Virus record (IMG/VR): IMGVR_UViG_3300023196_001456
Location: 1-60,688 of that record
Reading direction: 5' to 3' (one strand)
Length of the DNA: 60,688 nt
From: a virus
A program made the position numbers and the translations under genes. The notes below the pieces were generated by a model. That model was not told the origin of the DNA. It searched no databases and saw nothing but the letters and a program-made list of their open reading frames with translations. Shown in pieces: positions 41,223 through 50,654 of this stretch; the first letter of the stretch is position 1, and each line of letters opens with the position of its first letter.

Positions 41223-41471
41223 ATGGCACAATTAAAAAAAGTTACACAGAAGTTTCAAGATAAAGCTTATGTAGGTAAAGTAAATACTACCGGTCTAGCA
41301 AAATTGCTTCATGTTAATCAAGTAATTGATTGGGTTAGAGGAGCAGCTGATATAGAGTTTGCATCTAATGCTGCTGCAAAAGCTGCAGGTTTGGAAAAAG
41401 GAGACTTATATCATACAGCAGGTGTATTAAAAATAGTTATAGATACTGTTGAAGAACAGGAGCAACAATAA
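41223..41471 (+). CDS. Small capsid-associated protein
   Basis: 82 aa. ASNAAAKAAGLEKGDLYHTA then GVLKIVIDTVEE resembles small head decoration or head-associated proteins that end in GDLYxTxGxLKIV in Bacteroidota phages. It follows the capsid gene after its terminator. Confidence 0.65.
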   Translation: MAQLKKVTQKFQDKAYVGKVNTTGLAKLLHVNQVIDWVRGAADIEFASNAAAKAAGLEKGDLYHTAGVLKIVIDTVEEQEQQ

Positions 41472-41486
41472 ATGTCAAAAAACTTT

Positions 41487-41507
41487 AGCAAGACTTAACA
41501 TCTTGCT
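41487..41507 (+). terminator. Possible weak terminator
   Basis: AGCAAGA-CTTAACA-TCTTGCT, a perfect 7-bp stem, but the following sequence (TTAGAAATT) has few Us. It lies between the 82-aa gene and the 338-aa gene. A TACTTTTG element (41544-41551) of TAnnTTTG type follows. Confidence 0.35.
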
Positions 41508-41590
41508 TTAGAAATTATTAATAAATAAACTGTACAATATTTGTACTTTTGACTAGTAAATAATTATTAATTTTAAAAACCAAAAAAAAA

Positions 41591-42607
41591 ATGGAGGATT
41601 ACACAATTGTAGAAAAATATCAGCAAACAAAAAATAAGACTATAGCCATACGTCCTTTCTTTAATGCAAATAAAGAAAACATGGGACTTGAGCAATATGG
41701 ATTATCATTGCATGATGGTGTTTTTCATGAAGAAAGTTTAGCATGTTTAGAAATGAATGGTGTTAAACGTTATGTTACAGGTTTAAATGAGTTTGCACCT
41801 GAAGTAAAAATGCTTCCAACTCCAGAGAAGAAGGCAAAAATTAAAGAAATAAGATCAGTTGTTGCACAGTTAGAAGCTGAGTTAGCTGCTAATGTTGTTG
41901 ATACTGATGATAAAGAGTTTTGGAATAAACTTACAATAATGAAACCTGATAATTCTGCGTTTTGGGATAAGATTAGTTTAAGATGTGGTAATGATCCAAC
42001 ATTTTTAGATCCTGCTACAGATCCTTATGATCTAATTAAATTACATGCAATTAATGCAGGGGGTTTTTCTATTGTTGCTAAATCATTAAAAGCTGCAAAA
42101 GAATCTAATACACCTTTTAAGTTTTTCTTAGATACTGCAAAAGAATCATTATCTACAAGAACTGAATTAAGTAAACTTAGAAACAAATCATTAGTTGCAT
42201 TACAAAACATGTATGATTCTAATGTTGCTAAACTTATGTATGTTGCAAAAATATGTGATGTAGATAGTGTTCAATATGTAAAAGCTACACCTAATGATGT
42301 ATTATATGAAAATATGGATGCATACATTAATGGGTTTGGTGGTGAGGCATCTAAAAAGAGAGCGGCTTCTCAATTTTTAGAAGTAGCTGGTTTAGATATG
42401 GAGGAATTAAAAATAAGAGCATTAATTAAAGATTCTCTTTACTATAGATTTATAACAACTAAAGCTGGAGGTTGGATTGAACCAATTGATAGTGGTATTA
42501 AATTGGGTAAATCACCATCTGAATGTTTACAACATTTAAAGAATCCAGAGAATGAAGATACTTTAATGTCATTACTTGCTAAGGTGGAACCATACTGGAA
42601 CTCATAA
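41591..42607 (+). CDS. Unknown virion-region protein
   Basis: 338 aa. Helical with strong PTPEKKAKIKEIRSVVAQLE coiled coil and a C-terminal SKKRAASQFLEVAGLDMEEL helix set. No family recognised. Position between capsid and connector suggests a head-completion or internal virion protein. Confidence 0.7.
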   Translation: MEDYTIVEKYQQTKNKTIAIRPFFNANKENMGLEQYGLSLHDGVFHEESLACLEMNGVKRYVTGLNEFAPEVKMLPTPEKKAKIKEIRSVVAQLEAELAANVVDTDDKEFWNKLTIMKPDNSAFWDKISLRCGNDPTFLDPATDPYDLIKLHAINAGGFSIVAKSLKAAKESNTPFKFFLDTAKESLSTRTELSKLRNKSLVALQNMYDSNVAKLMYVAKICDVDSVQYVKATPNDVLYENMDAYINGFGGEASKKRAASQFLEVAGLDMEELKIRALIKDSLYYRFITTKAGGWIEPIDSGIKLGKSPSECLQHLKNPENEDTLMSLLAKVEPYWNS

Positions 42608-42617
42608 AATTTGAATA

Positions 42618-43325
42618 ATGAATAACAATACTCTTTTATTAAAATTAAAGCAAAGGCTGAATAAACTAGATAGTCAAGACTATGACAATATAGAATGTTG
42701 GCAATTTGTAGAAGCTTTTAATAAAATACAATTAGAATGGTGTAGAAGACAGCTGCACGGTGGTAATATGTATAAAGAAGGAGATGAGTTATCTAAGAAA
42801 AGAATTGATGATTTACAGCCTCTATTAATAGAGCTTCTATTAACAGGAACTGTATCAGAAACATACTTTGAATCAAATAATTTTCCAGTAGATCAATACT
42901 TAGAATATAAAAGAGTAAGTACAGATGCTACTTCAGAATGTTGTCCAGATCCTAGATCAATGACTGTATACCTTTCTGAAGTGGCTAATGTACCATTACT
43001 ACTAAGAGATCCTTTAAAAAATCCAGATTATGAATGGGGTGAAACTTTTTGTACTATGCAAAGTAATACAATAAGAATATATAAGAACAATGATTTTAAT
43101 ATTGTCAACCCTATTTTAACATATTACAGAAAACCAGTTTATATAGAAGTATTGGGTTGTACAGATCCATATACGGGTGTTACAAGTCCGGTTAATATAG
43201 ACTGTGAATTTAAAGATGATGTAGTTGAATTAATGTTAGATGACACAGCATCTTTAATAGCAGGTGATGTTGAAAATCAATATCAACAACAAAGAGGACA
43301 AGCTGCGGCTGAACGTAATAATTAA
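42618..43325 (+). CDS. Head-tail connector/adaptor
   Basis: 235 aa. The C-terminal VNIDCEFKDDVVELMLDDTA, then SLIAGDVENQYQQQRGQAA matches the adaptor-type ending (FKDDVVELIIDDAASLIAGD) common in Bacteroidota phages and in crAss-like ring proteins. Likely sits below the portal. Confidence 0.75.
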   Translation: MNNNTLLLKLKQRLNKLDSQDYDNIECWQFVEAFNKIQLEWCRRQLHGGNMYKEGDELSKKRIDDLQPLLIELLLTGTVSETYFESNNFPVDQYLEYKRVSTDATSECCPDPRSMTVYLSEVANVPLLLRDPLKNPDYEWGETFCTMQSNTIRIYKNNDFNIVNPILTYYRKPVYIEVLGCTDPYTGVTSPVNIDCEFKDDVVELMLDDTASLIAGDVENQYQQQRGQAAAERNN

Positions 43326-43369
43326 ACAATAAATTATTTATACAGTATAGCTTTCTTATTTAAAATTAA

Positions 43370-43389
43370 TTGCGTATATTATTAATGTA
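43370..43389 (+). promoter_or_regulatory. Late-type motif, weaker copy
   Basis: TTGCGTATATTATTAATGTA retains GTATATTAT of the motif but with TTGC instead of TTTTG. It is 47 nt before the ATG at 43437. Confidence 0.4.
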
Positions 43390-43436
43390 CACAATGTACA
43401 AACTTTATATATTTATAACAACAAAAAACAAAAATT

Positions 43437-44891
43437 ATGGCTTATTTTAATCATGCGTTTTACAAAACGTTTGTAGTAGGTTCCACTGAGGCTAATGCCG
43501 GAATCTCTACATCAGCACTAGCTGCTGGAGAAATGGGTATTGTTAGTGACTCAGATTGGGAAACTATTGCAATACCAGGTGGTGCTTTGCCAGCTAATTC
43601 ATTAGCTTACTTAGTACAAGGTTCATTTTACACTAAAGACACTATTGGAAACAATCCAGGTCACGGTGGATACAAAGAATCTGTAAAATCCAAAGGAATC
43701 AATCCTAGATATGTATCTAGAGCTTGGTATACAAACTGTTTGGTTGCATCACAGTCTAAGGCTTCATTGTCTTTAGGTTCTGATTGTACACCATGTGGTT
43801 CAACACAATTTATGAGAATGGATGTTAAGGGTTCACCTGCATTAAGATTCTTAAATCACAATGCATATGCTATTGGAGATTCAGCAAACATTTGCTGTAT
43901 TGATGGACAAGAGTTTCTTGATCCTGCATTAGTTGGTGCTACTATGGCTGATATGGTATTAGCTAATCCTTTAATCAAACCTTTTGTTGCTGAAGCAGAT
44001 GTTGATGGTGCAAAAGATGCAACTTTAGTTGCTGGATCAGGTTATGCTGTTGCTGCAGGTGTTGCAGTAACTGGTGGATCTGGATCTGGTGCAGCTGTTA
44101 ACATTTTAACTGTTGCAGGTGGTGGCGTTGCTACATTTAGCTGGGCTTCTGTAGGTTCTGGATATGCTGTAGGTGATGTATTAACAATTTCTGGTGGTGG
44201 TGGAGATGCAACACTAACTCTTACTTCTGTATCAGAAGGTGGTGTTGTTGTATCTGTAGAAACTGCAGGAGTAGTTACACAAGAAGTTTATAGTATTGCA
44301 CAAGTATTAGATGGAACATATGTTGCTTCAACTGATCCAAATGGTGCTAGTAAAGTTTCTGCTACTGTAGAGTTTGTAGGAGCATACGTAGGTACTAAAT
44401 TTGGAAACTGTTCTTTTGATTCAAGAGATCACTTTAATGCTGAGCCAGTAGAAATCATTGCTTCTGTGTTAGACGAAACAGGTGAAGTATGTAATGATTG
44501 TGGTGTTGCAACAATGACTCCAGGTCAAATGCAACAAACACAAGGTGAGCAAGTAATCAGAGACTTAATCTTATCTGAAAGATACCGTCAATCTCCTTAT
44601 AACCAAGGAAACGCTGACAGTGCTAGAATCAGAGAAATTGAAATGTCTGATGAATTACTTTCTGCTGTAGATAGAAGTGCTACATATAAAGCATACTACT
44701 TACAACACAGTGTACCACGTTTCAACAATCCAAGTGGATTATTTGATAATGATCAGTATGTTTACCAAATCTATGTTAAGTGTGATGATGATGCAGCAAA
44801 TGTTGCTGTTAAAGCTTTACTTGACAAAGTTGTTGCTTTAGCTAATGCAGCTGGGAATCCAATTGCAGTAGAATACAACGCAGCTTGGTAA
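43437..44891 (+). CDS. Abundant-type structural protein with Gly-rich insertion
   Basis: 484 aa. N-terminal (AYFNHAFYKTFVVGSTEANA) and C-terminal (QVIRDLILSERYRQSPYNQG) parts flank a central Gly/Val-rich insertion of about 90 residues (GSGYAVAAGVAVTGGSGSGA; GSGYAVGDVLTISGGGGDAT), typical of bacteriophage surface beta domains. Followed by a strong terminator and with an A-rich leader, so it is probably a major virion or tail protein. Exact role unknown. Confidence 0.75.
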   Translation: MAYFNHAFYKTFVVGSTEANAGISTSALAAGEMGIVSDSDWETIAIPGGALPANSLAYLVQGSFYTKDTIGNNPGHGGYKESVKSKGINPRYVSRAWYTNCLVASQSKASLSLGSDCTPCGSTQFMRMDVKGSPALRFLNHNAYAIGDSANICCIDGQEFLDPALVGATMADMVLANPLIKPFVAEADVDGAKDATLVAGSGYAVAAGVAVTGGSGSGAAVNILTVAGGGVATFSWASVGSGYAVGDVLTISGGGGDATLTLTSVSEGGVVVSVETAGVVTQEVYSIAQVLDGTYVASTDPNGASKVSATVEFVGAYVGTKFGNCSFDSRDHFNAEPVEIIASVLDETGEVCNDCGVATMTPGQMQQTQGEQVIRDLILSERYRQSPYNQGNADSARIREIEMSDELLSAVDRSATYKAYYLQHSVPRFNNPSGLFDNDQYVYQIYVKCDDDAANVAVKALLDKVVALANAAGNPIAVEYNAAW

Positions 44892-44921
44892 AATGTAATA
44901 TATTTTTACACAAATAAACTA

Positions 44922-44955
44922 GAGCAGGAGAATTAAAAACTCCTGCTCTTTTTAT
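44922..44955 (+). terminator. Intrinsic terminator after the 484-aa structural gene
   Basis: GAGCAGGAG-9 nt-CTCCTGCTC (44922-44948), a 9-bp perfect stem, followed by TTTTTATTTT. Confidence 0.9.
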
Positions 44956-44971
44956 TTTATATTGTCTGTTA

Positions 44972-44993
44972 TTTTTTGTATATTATATATATA
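44972..44993 (+). promoter_or_regulatory. Late-type AT-rich promoter motif
   Basis: TTTTTTGTATATTATATATA and two more bases, 20 nt before the ATG at 45014 and directly after the terminator at 44922-44955. Followed by TAGCAT, as at 56634. Confidence 0.65.
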
Positions 44994-45013
44994 GCATATT
45001 AAAGTATTAAAAA

Positions 45014-45565
45014 ATGGCGGATAAGCATATATTAAGTTTAGAAATCCCAACTGTATCTAATTGCGGTTTATTATGTATTAAAGACACTAGCCAATACTCA
45101 TCTGAGTTAGCTGTGGATTGTGAAGAGTTACTTATCACATTACCAGGTTTTAGTGTACCTGTACTAATAAAAGTTGATAAGGATTTTGATATGTGTTTGA
45201 CTGCATGCACATTAGCATTACAAAAAGAAAATTGCGGTAATAGCCAACAAGATATACCTGATGGTATATATGTTATAAGGTATAGTGTATCTCCAAATGC
45301 AAAAGTATATGTGGAGTATAATCACCTAAGAGTTACTTCCCTACTTACTACTTATTATGAAGTTTTATGTAAACTTGATGTTCAGGCATGTCAGCCAGAA
45401 TTTCAAAAACAAGATCTTTTAAATGAAATGTCATTTATTAGAACTCTTATAGATGCAGCAGTTGCAAATGCAGAATATTGTCAATCATCTGCTCAAGCAA
45501 TACAGCTATACACTTATGCAAAACAAAGATTAAATAAAATAGCTTGTCCTTCAGGACAGTGTTAA
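45014..45565 (+). CDS. Virion protein, Ig-like N-terminal domain and helical C-terminus
   Basis: 183 aa. Beta-rich first half (SLEIPTVSNCGLLCIKDTSQ; GIYVIRYSVSPNAKVYVEYN) followed by helices with many Cys (CQPEFQKQDLLNEMSFIRTL). Similar neck/adaptor proteins occur in Bacteroidota phages. It is the first gene after a terminator and late-type motif. Confidence 0.68.
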   Translation: MADKHILSLEIPTVSNCGLLCIKDTSQYSSELAVDCEELLITLPGFSVPVLIKVDKDFDMCLTACTLALQKENCGNSQQDIPDGIYVIRYSVSPNAKVYVEYNHLRVTSLLTTYYEVLCKLDVQACQPEFQKQDLLNEMSFIRTLIDAAVANAEYCQSSAQAIQLYTYAKQRLNKIACPSGQC

Positions 45566-45593
45566 ATATACATAAACCAAAATGTAAAATATT

Positions 45594-45806
45594 ATGAACT
45601 GTGCTCATTGTAATAAACCGTTCACATGCGGATGTCAAAAGACTCAAGTAGATGGAGTTACTATACACAAAACGTGTAGAACTGTATTTGCTGCTAGTAA
45701 AGCTGAAGTAATTGCTAAAGCTAATGAAGAAAAAGTCAAGGCATCATCACGTGATTTTGATTTACAATTGGCTTCACGTCAAATTAAAAATTTAAGAAAT
45801 ACATAA
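45594..45806 (+). CDS. Small Cys-rich protein
   Basis: 70 aa. CAHCNKPFTCGCQKTQVDGV gives a zinc-finger-like cluster at the N-terminus with TCRT following; the rest is a charged helix (SKAEVIAKANEEKVKASSRD). No family recognised. Confidence 0.65.
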   Translation: MNCAHCNKPFTCGCQKTQVDGVTIHKTCRTVFAASKAEVIAKANEEKVKASSRDFDLQLASRQIKNLRNT

Positions 45807-45812
45807 CTGCTG

Positions 45813-46349
45813 ATGCCTACAACACATACATCAAATGGTGATTATAAGAAAGAGCAAGCTCTTATAAAAAGAATAAGCACAGAGCAAAATTTTGCTCAAC
45901 AGGTGTATGTTCTTTTTAGAGAAGTTAAGTATGGAATATCACCATGCTGTTATTCTGATTTTGAATCAGCTGTGTTAAAGAAATCATTGTGTGATTGGCA
46001 AAATGCAGCTAGTAATAAAGTAGTAGCATCAACTGAAGTAGAAGGACAATTTGTAGAGCCCTTAGCACAGATAAATTTAAAAGCAAGCATGCCTTGTCCT
46101 GTTACGCCAACTAATGTAGTTACAATATATGACTTAGAAGGATTACTTGAAGATGGTGGTACATATACTCAATGTTTTGAAGTTGCTTCTGATGAATGGA
46201 TTATTACACATGGCTTAGGCTCATATCCATCAGTTACAGTTGTAGATAGTGCTAATACTACAGTAGTGGGGAATGTGGAGTATATAAGTACTCAACAATT
46301 AAAAATAACATTTAACGCATCTTTTTCAGGGTGTGCATTTTTAAATTAA
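45813..46349 (+). CDS. Virion protein with fibre-type C-terminal domain
   Basis: 178 aa. The end (WIITHGLGSYPSVTVVDSAN then TTVVGNVEYISTQQLKITFN) matches the HxLgxYPsVTVvDs...V.YI domain found at the tips of many phage fibres and baseplate proteins. The N-terminal half is helical. It may connect the tail to the fibres encoded downstream. Confidence 0.72.
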   Translation: MPTTHTSNGDYKKEQALIKRISTEQNFAQQVYVLFREVKYGISPCCYSDFESAVLKKSLCDWQNAASNKVVASTEVEGQFVEPLAQINLKASMPCPVTPTNVVTIYDLEGLLEDGGTYTQCFEVASDEWIITHGLGSYPSVTVVDSANTTVVGNVEYISTQQLKITFNASFSGCAFLN

Positions 46350-46384
46350 ATAACTAAAATTAAATAACAAATAAATAAAACAAA

Positions 46385-48790
46385 ATGGCAGTACAATTTT
46401 TAACAGGACTAGATGTCCAAGGAAATTTAAACCTGAATAATAATCAAATACAAAATGTTATTATTCAGCCTCTTGGCGCAGACCCGTCAGGAATTGCAGG
46501 TAAAATCTATTATAACTCTGGTACAAGTAAACTAAGGTTATATGATGGTTCTGCTTGGGTAGACTTAACAACAGGTGCAGATGGTAATACAACCTATGAC
46601 TTAACAGCAACAGGAGCAGCCAATGGAACAGCAACATTAAATTTAGTTGCTTCAAATCCAGCTAGTACTGATTCAATAGTATATACAGGTTCAGGTACAA
46701 CCACAGTAACACGTGCTGGTTCTACATTTACTATTAATTCAGCTGATCAATATGTTGGTACAGTTACAGATGTAGTAGAAGGTAAAGGAATTAGTATTAC
46801 AGGTACCTCAACTCAAACACCAACTGTAAACATTGCATATTCAGGTGCAGCAAATGCTATTGAGGTTGCTACTTTACAAGCTATTCAACCTGATGATTTA
46901 CTTTGGTTTTCAGCTAAGGATGATCAGGTTATATACAAGACTTCTCTTAATAGTATGCCAGGCTTTGGTAAAGATGGTACAGTTACTTCTGTAGCATCTG
47001 GAGCTGGTTTAACTGGCGGTCCAATTACTGCAACAGGAACATTAGAAGTTGATTATGCAGGAACAGATAACGTTGTATTAGCAGCCGGTGATGGAACACT
47101 TGTTGATTTAGTAGCAACAGATAAAGTTCTATTTTCTGATGCTACAGACAGCAATGCTAAATTTGCAAACTTATCTCAAGTAGCAACTTATATTAATGCA
47201 GGTGCAGGTTCTGTAACTTCTGTAGATGTAAGTGGTGGAACTACTGGTTTAACAACAAGTGGTGGCCCAATTACAAGTAATGGTACAATAACACTTGCTG
47301 GTACATTAACTGAAGCAAATGGAGGTACAGGATTATCATCATATACTAAAGGAGATATATTATTTTCAGATGCTGCAAATTCATTAGCTACATTAGGAAT
47401 TGGTGGAAGTGGTCAAAGACTTGCTGTTTCTGCATTAGGTGTAGTAGAATGGGTTAATGACTCTGGATCAGGTGTAACAAGTATTGAAATAACTGAAACA
47501 GGTGATGCATTATCAATTACAGGTGGACCAATTACTACTTCAGGTACAATTAACATTGCTGGAGCAGGTTCATCAAGTCAGGTAATCCTAGGTGATTTAA
47601 CTTTAGGAACTTACACAATTGGTACAGTTACTAGCGTTACTGCATCAAATGGAGCTAAAGTAACAGGAACAGCAACAACAGTACCTAATGTAGAAGTTGA
47701 TTACTCTGCAACTGGTATAATTGCTTCAGCAGGTGGCCATAGTGGTTTTGCAGAATCAGATGATAAAATTTTATTAGCTGATGATAGTGCATCAGGAGTA
47801 GTTGTAGAAGCAGCCTTAGTAGATATACCACTTAATGTATTTGGAACTCCAAATGCTTCTTTAAATATAGGTGGAGAAAAATTAACTAGTGTAGCATCAG
47901 GTACTGCAGGCACAGATGGTGTTAACTTAGGTCAAGTACAAGCACTTGTAGCTGGAGTTGGTGTATTCCAAGGTGGATATAATGCTACAACAAATGTACC
48001 AGCAATAGCAGGAGCAAGTAACATTGCCCTGACAACAGGTGATTTCTTTGTTGTAACAACAGATGGTACTATTGCATTTAACGGTAGTAATGTAAGAGTT
48101 GAGGTAGGAGATACAATTTACGCTAATCAAGCAATTGGAGCAGGTTCTAATCCTCCAGCTTCAGATTATGCTATTGTTATTCAAGATCAAAACATTGCAG
48201 GAGTAGGTGCAACAGATGGAGCAACTGAAAAAGGTGTGGCTGGATTTAGTAGTGCAACTTTTGCTGGTACAGCAAATGGATTCATTACTGTTAAAGCAGG
48301 TGGAATTAGTGATGCTCAGCTAGCAAGTACGTTTAACAAAATTATTGGTACGGATGTAGATCTGGACACAAGTGGTGTAGATGTAGTTGATCAGATTAAT
48401 GTTACTGATGGTGTTATTACATCAATGAGTAAAAGAACATTACCTAATGCTGCAACAGGATCAGTTGGTGTGACAGAGATTGCAACACAAACTGAAGTTG
48501 ATGCAGGGACAGATACATTTAGATATGTAACTCCAGCAACATTAGCAAGTGCACAATCTAAAAGATCATACACAGGTACTTATCCAGCAACTAGTACAAA
48601 TACCTTTTCAATTGCAACAGGTGTTCATGGATTAGCTAACGGACCTTGGATTATTCAAACTTATAATTCTAAAGGAGCACAAGTGTTTATGGATGTTCTT
48701 GCAGATTTATCAACAGGTACTGTAACGTTTGGTGCAACTTCTAATTTAGGTGTAAATGATATTAGAGTAGTAATGCAGCTTGTAGGATAA
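46385..48790 (+). CDS. Large fibre/adhesin protein with beta repeats (1)
   Basis: 801 aa. Ser/Thr/Gly-rich with at least five TSV..G.GL.GGPIT.SGTI units (about residues 130-450), a hallmark of phage fibre beta-helix repeats, and a globular C-terminal part. Probably a long tail or head fibre. Followed by a strong terminator. Confidence 0.8.
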   Translation: MAVQFLTGLDVQGNLNLNNNQIQNVIIQPLGADPSGIAGKIYYNSGTSKLRLYDGSAWVDLTTGADGNTTYDLTATGAANGTATLNLVASNPASTDSIVYTGSGTTTVTRAGSTFTINSADQYVGTVTDVVEGKGISITGTSTQTPTVNIAYSGAANAIEVATLQAIQPDDLLWFSAKDDQVIYKTSLNSMPGFGKDGTVTSVASGAGLTGGPITATGTLEVDYAGTDNVVLAAGDGTLVDLVATDKVLFSDATDSNAKFANLSQVATYINAGAGSVTSVDVSGGTTGLTTSGGPITSNGTITLAGTLTEANGGTGLSSYTKGDILFSDAANSLATLGIGGSGQRLAVSALGVVEWVNDSGSGVTSIEITETGDALSITGGPITTSGTINIAGAGSSSQVILGDLTLGTYTIGTVTSVTASNGAKVTGTATTVPNVEVDYSATGIIASAGGHSGFAESDDKILLADDSASGVVVEAALVDIPLNVFGTPNASLNIGGEKLTSVASGTAGTDGVNLGQVQALVAGVGVFQGGYNATTNVPAIAGASNIALTTGDFFVVTTDGTIAFNGSNVRVEVGDTIYANQAIGAGSNPPASDYAIVIQDQNIAGVGATDGATEKGVAGFSSATFAGTANGFITVKAGGISDAQLASTFNKIIGTDVDLDTSGVDVVDQINVTDGVITSMSKRTLPNAATGSVGVTEIATQTEVDAGTDTFRYVTPATLASAQSKRSYTGTYPATSTNTFSIATGVHGLANGPWIIQTYNSKGAQVFMDVLADLSTGTVTFGATSNLGVNDIRVVMQLVG

Positions 48791-48806
48791 TAAATAGTAG
48801 AATTTA

Positions 48807-48852
48807 AAGGGGGAACATTTAAATCTAGAATTTAGTGTTTCCCCTTTTTTTT
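48807..48852 (+). terminator. Intrinsic terminator after fibre 1
   Basis: GGGGGAACA (48809-48817) pairs with TGTTTCCCC (48836-48844) with one G-T, followed by eight Ts (48845-48852). Confidence 0.88.
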
Positions 48853-48888
48853 AAAAATATGTATATTGCAAACAAAGAATAAAATGTC

Positions 48889-50481
48889 ATGGCTATAAGT
48901 TTTTTATCTTCAATAGAAATAACTGGATCATCTACTGTTACTAGTATAAGTAATGATAACAGCACTTATACTGGTATATTAGTTTGGGATGGTGCAGTAT
49001 TGAAGTATAGAACCAAAGCACAACTTTTATCAGATATTGGTGCAGGTTCAGGAACAGGTACTGTAACCTCAGTTACTGTTACAGGTTCTAATGGTTTATC
49101 TGGTACAGGAACAATAACATCAAGTGGAACAATAACTTTATCAAACAGTGATAGAGGTTCAGCTCAAAACATATTTAAAAATATTGCAGCAGCTGGTCAA
49201 TCTAGTATTGTTGCAGATAATAATAATGATACACTTACATTTAAGGCAGGTAGTAACATTACAATAAATACTGACGCAAGTACAGATACTATTGAGATTA
49301 TTGCTAAAGATACAACAACAAACAATTATGTAAGTTCTGTATCTTTTGCTACTGGTACTGGTGTATTAACACTTAATAGATCAGGTCTTACTGCATTAAC
49401 AGTTGATCTTGACGGAAGATATGTTACAAGCTCAGGTGTTACTTCTATAGCTACTTCAAATGGTATTACAGGGGGTACAATAACCTCAACGGGTACAATT
49501 GAAGTAGATGCCACAGTAGTAAGGACTTCAGGTGCACAAAGTATTGGAGATGTAAAAACATTTACAAGTAGATCTGATTTTTCTAATGCAGATGGACTAA
49601 GAACTAATCAAGTAAGAACTTATGGTGGTCAACAACTTGTACTTAATGCAGGTGAGACATCATCATATTTTACAGGACAAACAAATGAGTTAGTTTATTT
49701 AAATGCTGAGTCAGGAATAGAGATTAACTCTTCTCCTGATAATTGGGCTAGTGGATGGGCAGGCAGAAAAACAACAACAATAAATGACTCAAGTGGTAAT
49801 TCTACATTTGCTAATGATATAACAGTATCAGGTGGTGATATTACTCTTGGTGGTACAGGAAGAATACAAGGAGTAGATACAGTTTCATCTGGTACAGATG
49901 CAACAAGTAAAACATATGTAGATAATGCTATAAGCAGTCATAGACCTGCAGCACCAGGTGCTCCAAGTAATGTATCAGCTTCAGTAGTTGGTCAAACAAT
50001 AGAAGTTGTATTTGGTAAATCAACAACAAATAATATAGATTACTATCAAGTTTGGTCATCAGATGATGGTGCAGACTTTGGTATTATAGGTCAAGTACCA
50101 GAAGATGATTTTTCTAATACAATGACTATTGTAGATACTACATTTAATACTAGTGGTACAATGTCATACAGAGTATATGCTGTTAAAGAAGGTATATATT
50201 CAAGTCCTACTTTAGTAAGTCAAGCTTATACATCAGGTGCACTGTCTGTTATTAATATGTCAGTGATACAGTTACCATCTGCATATTATGTTCAATATGA
50301 TTTGCCTTTATCAAGGTTTATAGATCATATAGAAATATATATGGATTCAGCAGCAACTCAAGGTGCACTTTCAAGATCTAATGCATCATTAGTTTATAGT
50401 GGAATGAATTCATCTTATATGCATAGTGTAGGATCAAGTAGAAATTATCACCAGTTTTGGGTAGAAGTAGTAACATCATAA
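48889..50481 (+). CDS. Fibre/adhesin protein with FN3-like domain (2)
   Basis: 530 aa. N-terminal half has two repeats of the type in fibre 1 (GTVTSVTVTGSNGLSGTGTI; SGVTSIATSNGITGGTITST). The C-terminal half begins at GAPSNVSASVVGQTIEVVFG (about residue 364) and reads as a fibronectin type III domain (SYRVYAVKEGIYSSPTLVSQ) plus a final beta domain. Such domains are common in phage surface proteins. A weak late-type motif (ATATGTATATTGC) precedes it. Confidence 0.75.
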   Translation: MAISFLSSIEITGSSTVTSISNDNSTYTGILVWDGAVLKYRTKAQLLSDIGAGSGTGTVTSVTVTGSNGLSGTGTITSSGTITLSNSDRGSAQNIFKNIAAAGQSSIVADNNNDTLTFKAGSNITINTDASTDTIEIIAKDTTTNNYVSSVSFATGTGVLTLNRSGLTALTVDLDGRYVTSSGVTSIATSNGITGGTITSTGTIEVDATVVRTSGAQSIGDVKTFTSRSDFSNADGLRTNQVRTYGGQQLVLNAGETSSYFTGQTNELVYLNAESGIEINSSPDNWASGWAGRKTTTINDSSGNSTFANDITVSGGDITLGGTGRIQGVDTVSSGTDATSKTYVDNAISSHRPAAPGAPSNVSASVVGQTIEVVFGKSTTNNIDYYQVWSSDDGADFGIIGQVPEDDFSNTMTIVDTTFNTSGTMSYRVYAVKEGIYSSPTLVSQAYTSGALSVINMSVIQLPSAYYVQYDLPLSRFIDHIEIYMDSAATQGALSRSNASLVYSGMNSSYMHSVGSSRNYHQFWVEVVTS

Positions 50482-50483
50482 TT

Positions 50484-50654
50484 ATGGCAGGAACAGAACC
50501 AGGAACAGATAGAGAGTATTGGCTAAATTGTTTGGCTGAATATGAATTAGCTTTACAAGAAGAATTTTTAATGAAACCTGGATATGGGTTTGATGACAAT
50601 ATGATTCAATTATTAAAATTTGAAATAGACGAATGTTTAAAACAGTTAGCTTAG
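50484..50654 (+). CDS. Small acidic helical protein
   Basis: 56 aa from ATG 50484, which starts two bases after the preceding stop. DREYWLNCLAEYELALQEEF and [17 protein letters not shown]; possibly a fibre-associated chaperone. It overlaps the next gene by 22 bases. Confidence 0.6.
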   Translation: MAGTEPGTDREYWLNCLAEYELALQEEFLMKPGYGFDDNMIQLLKFEIDECLKQLA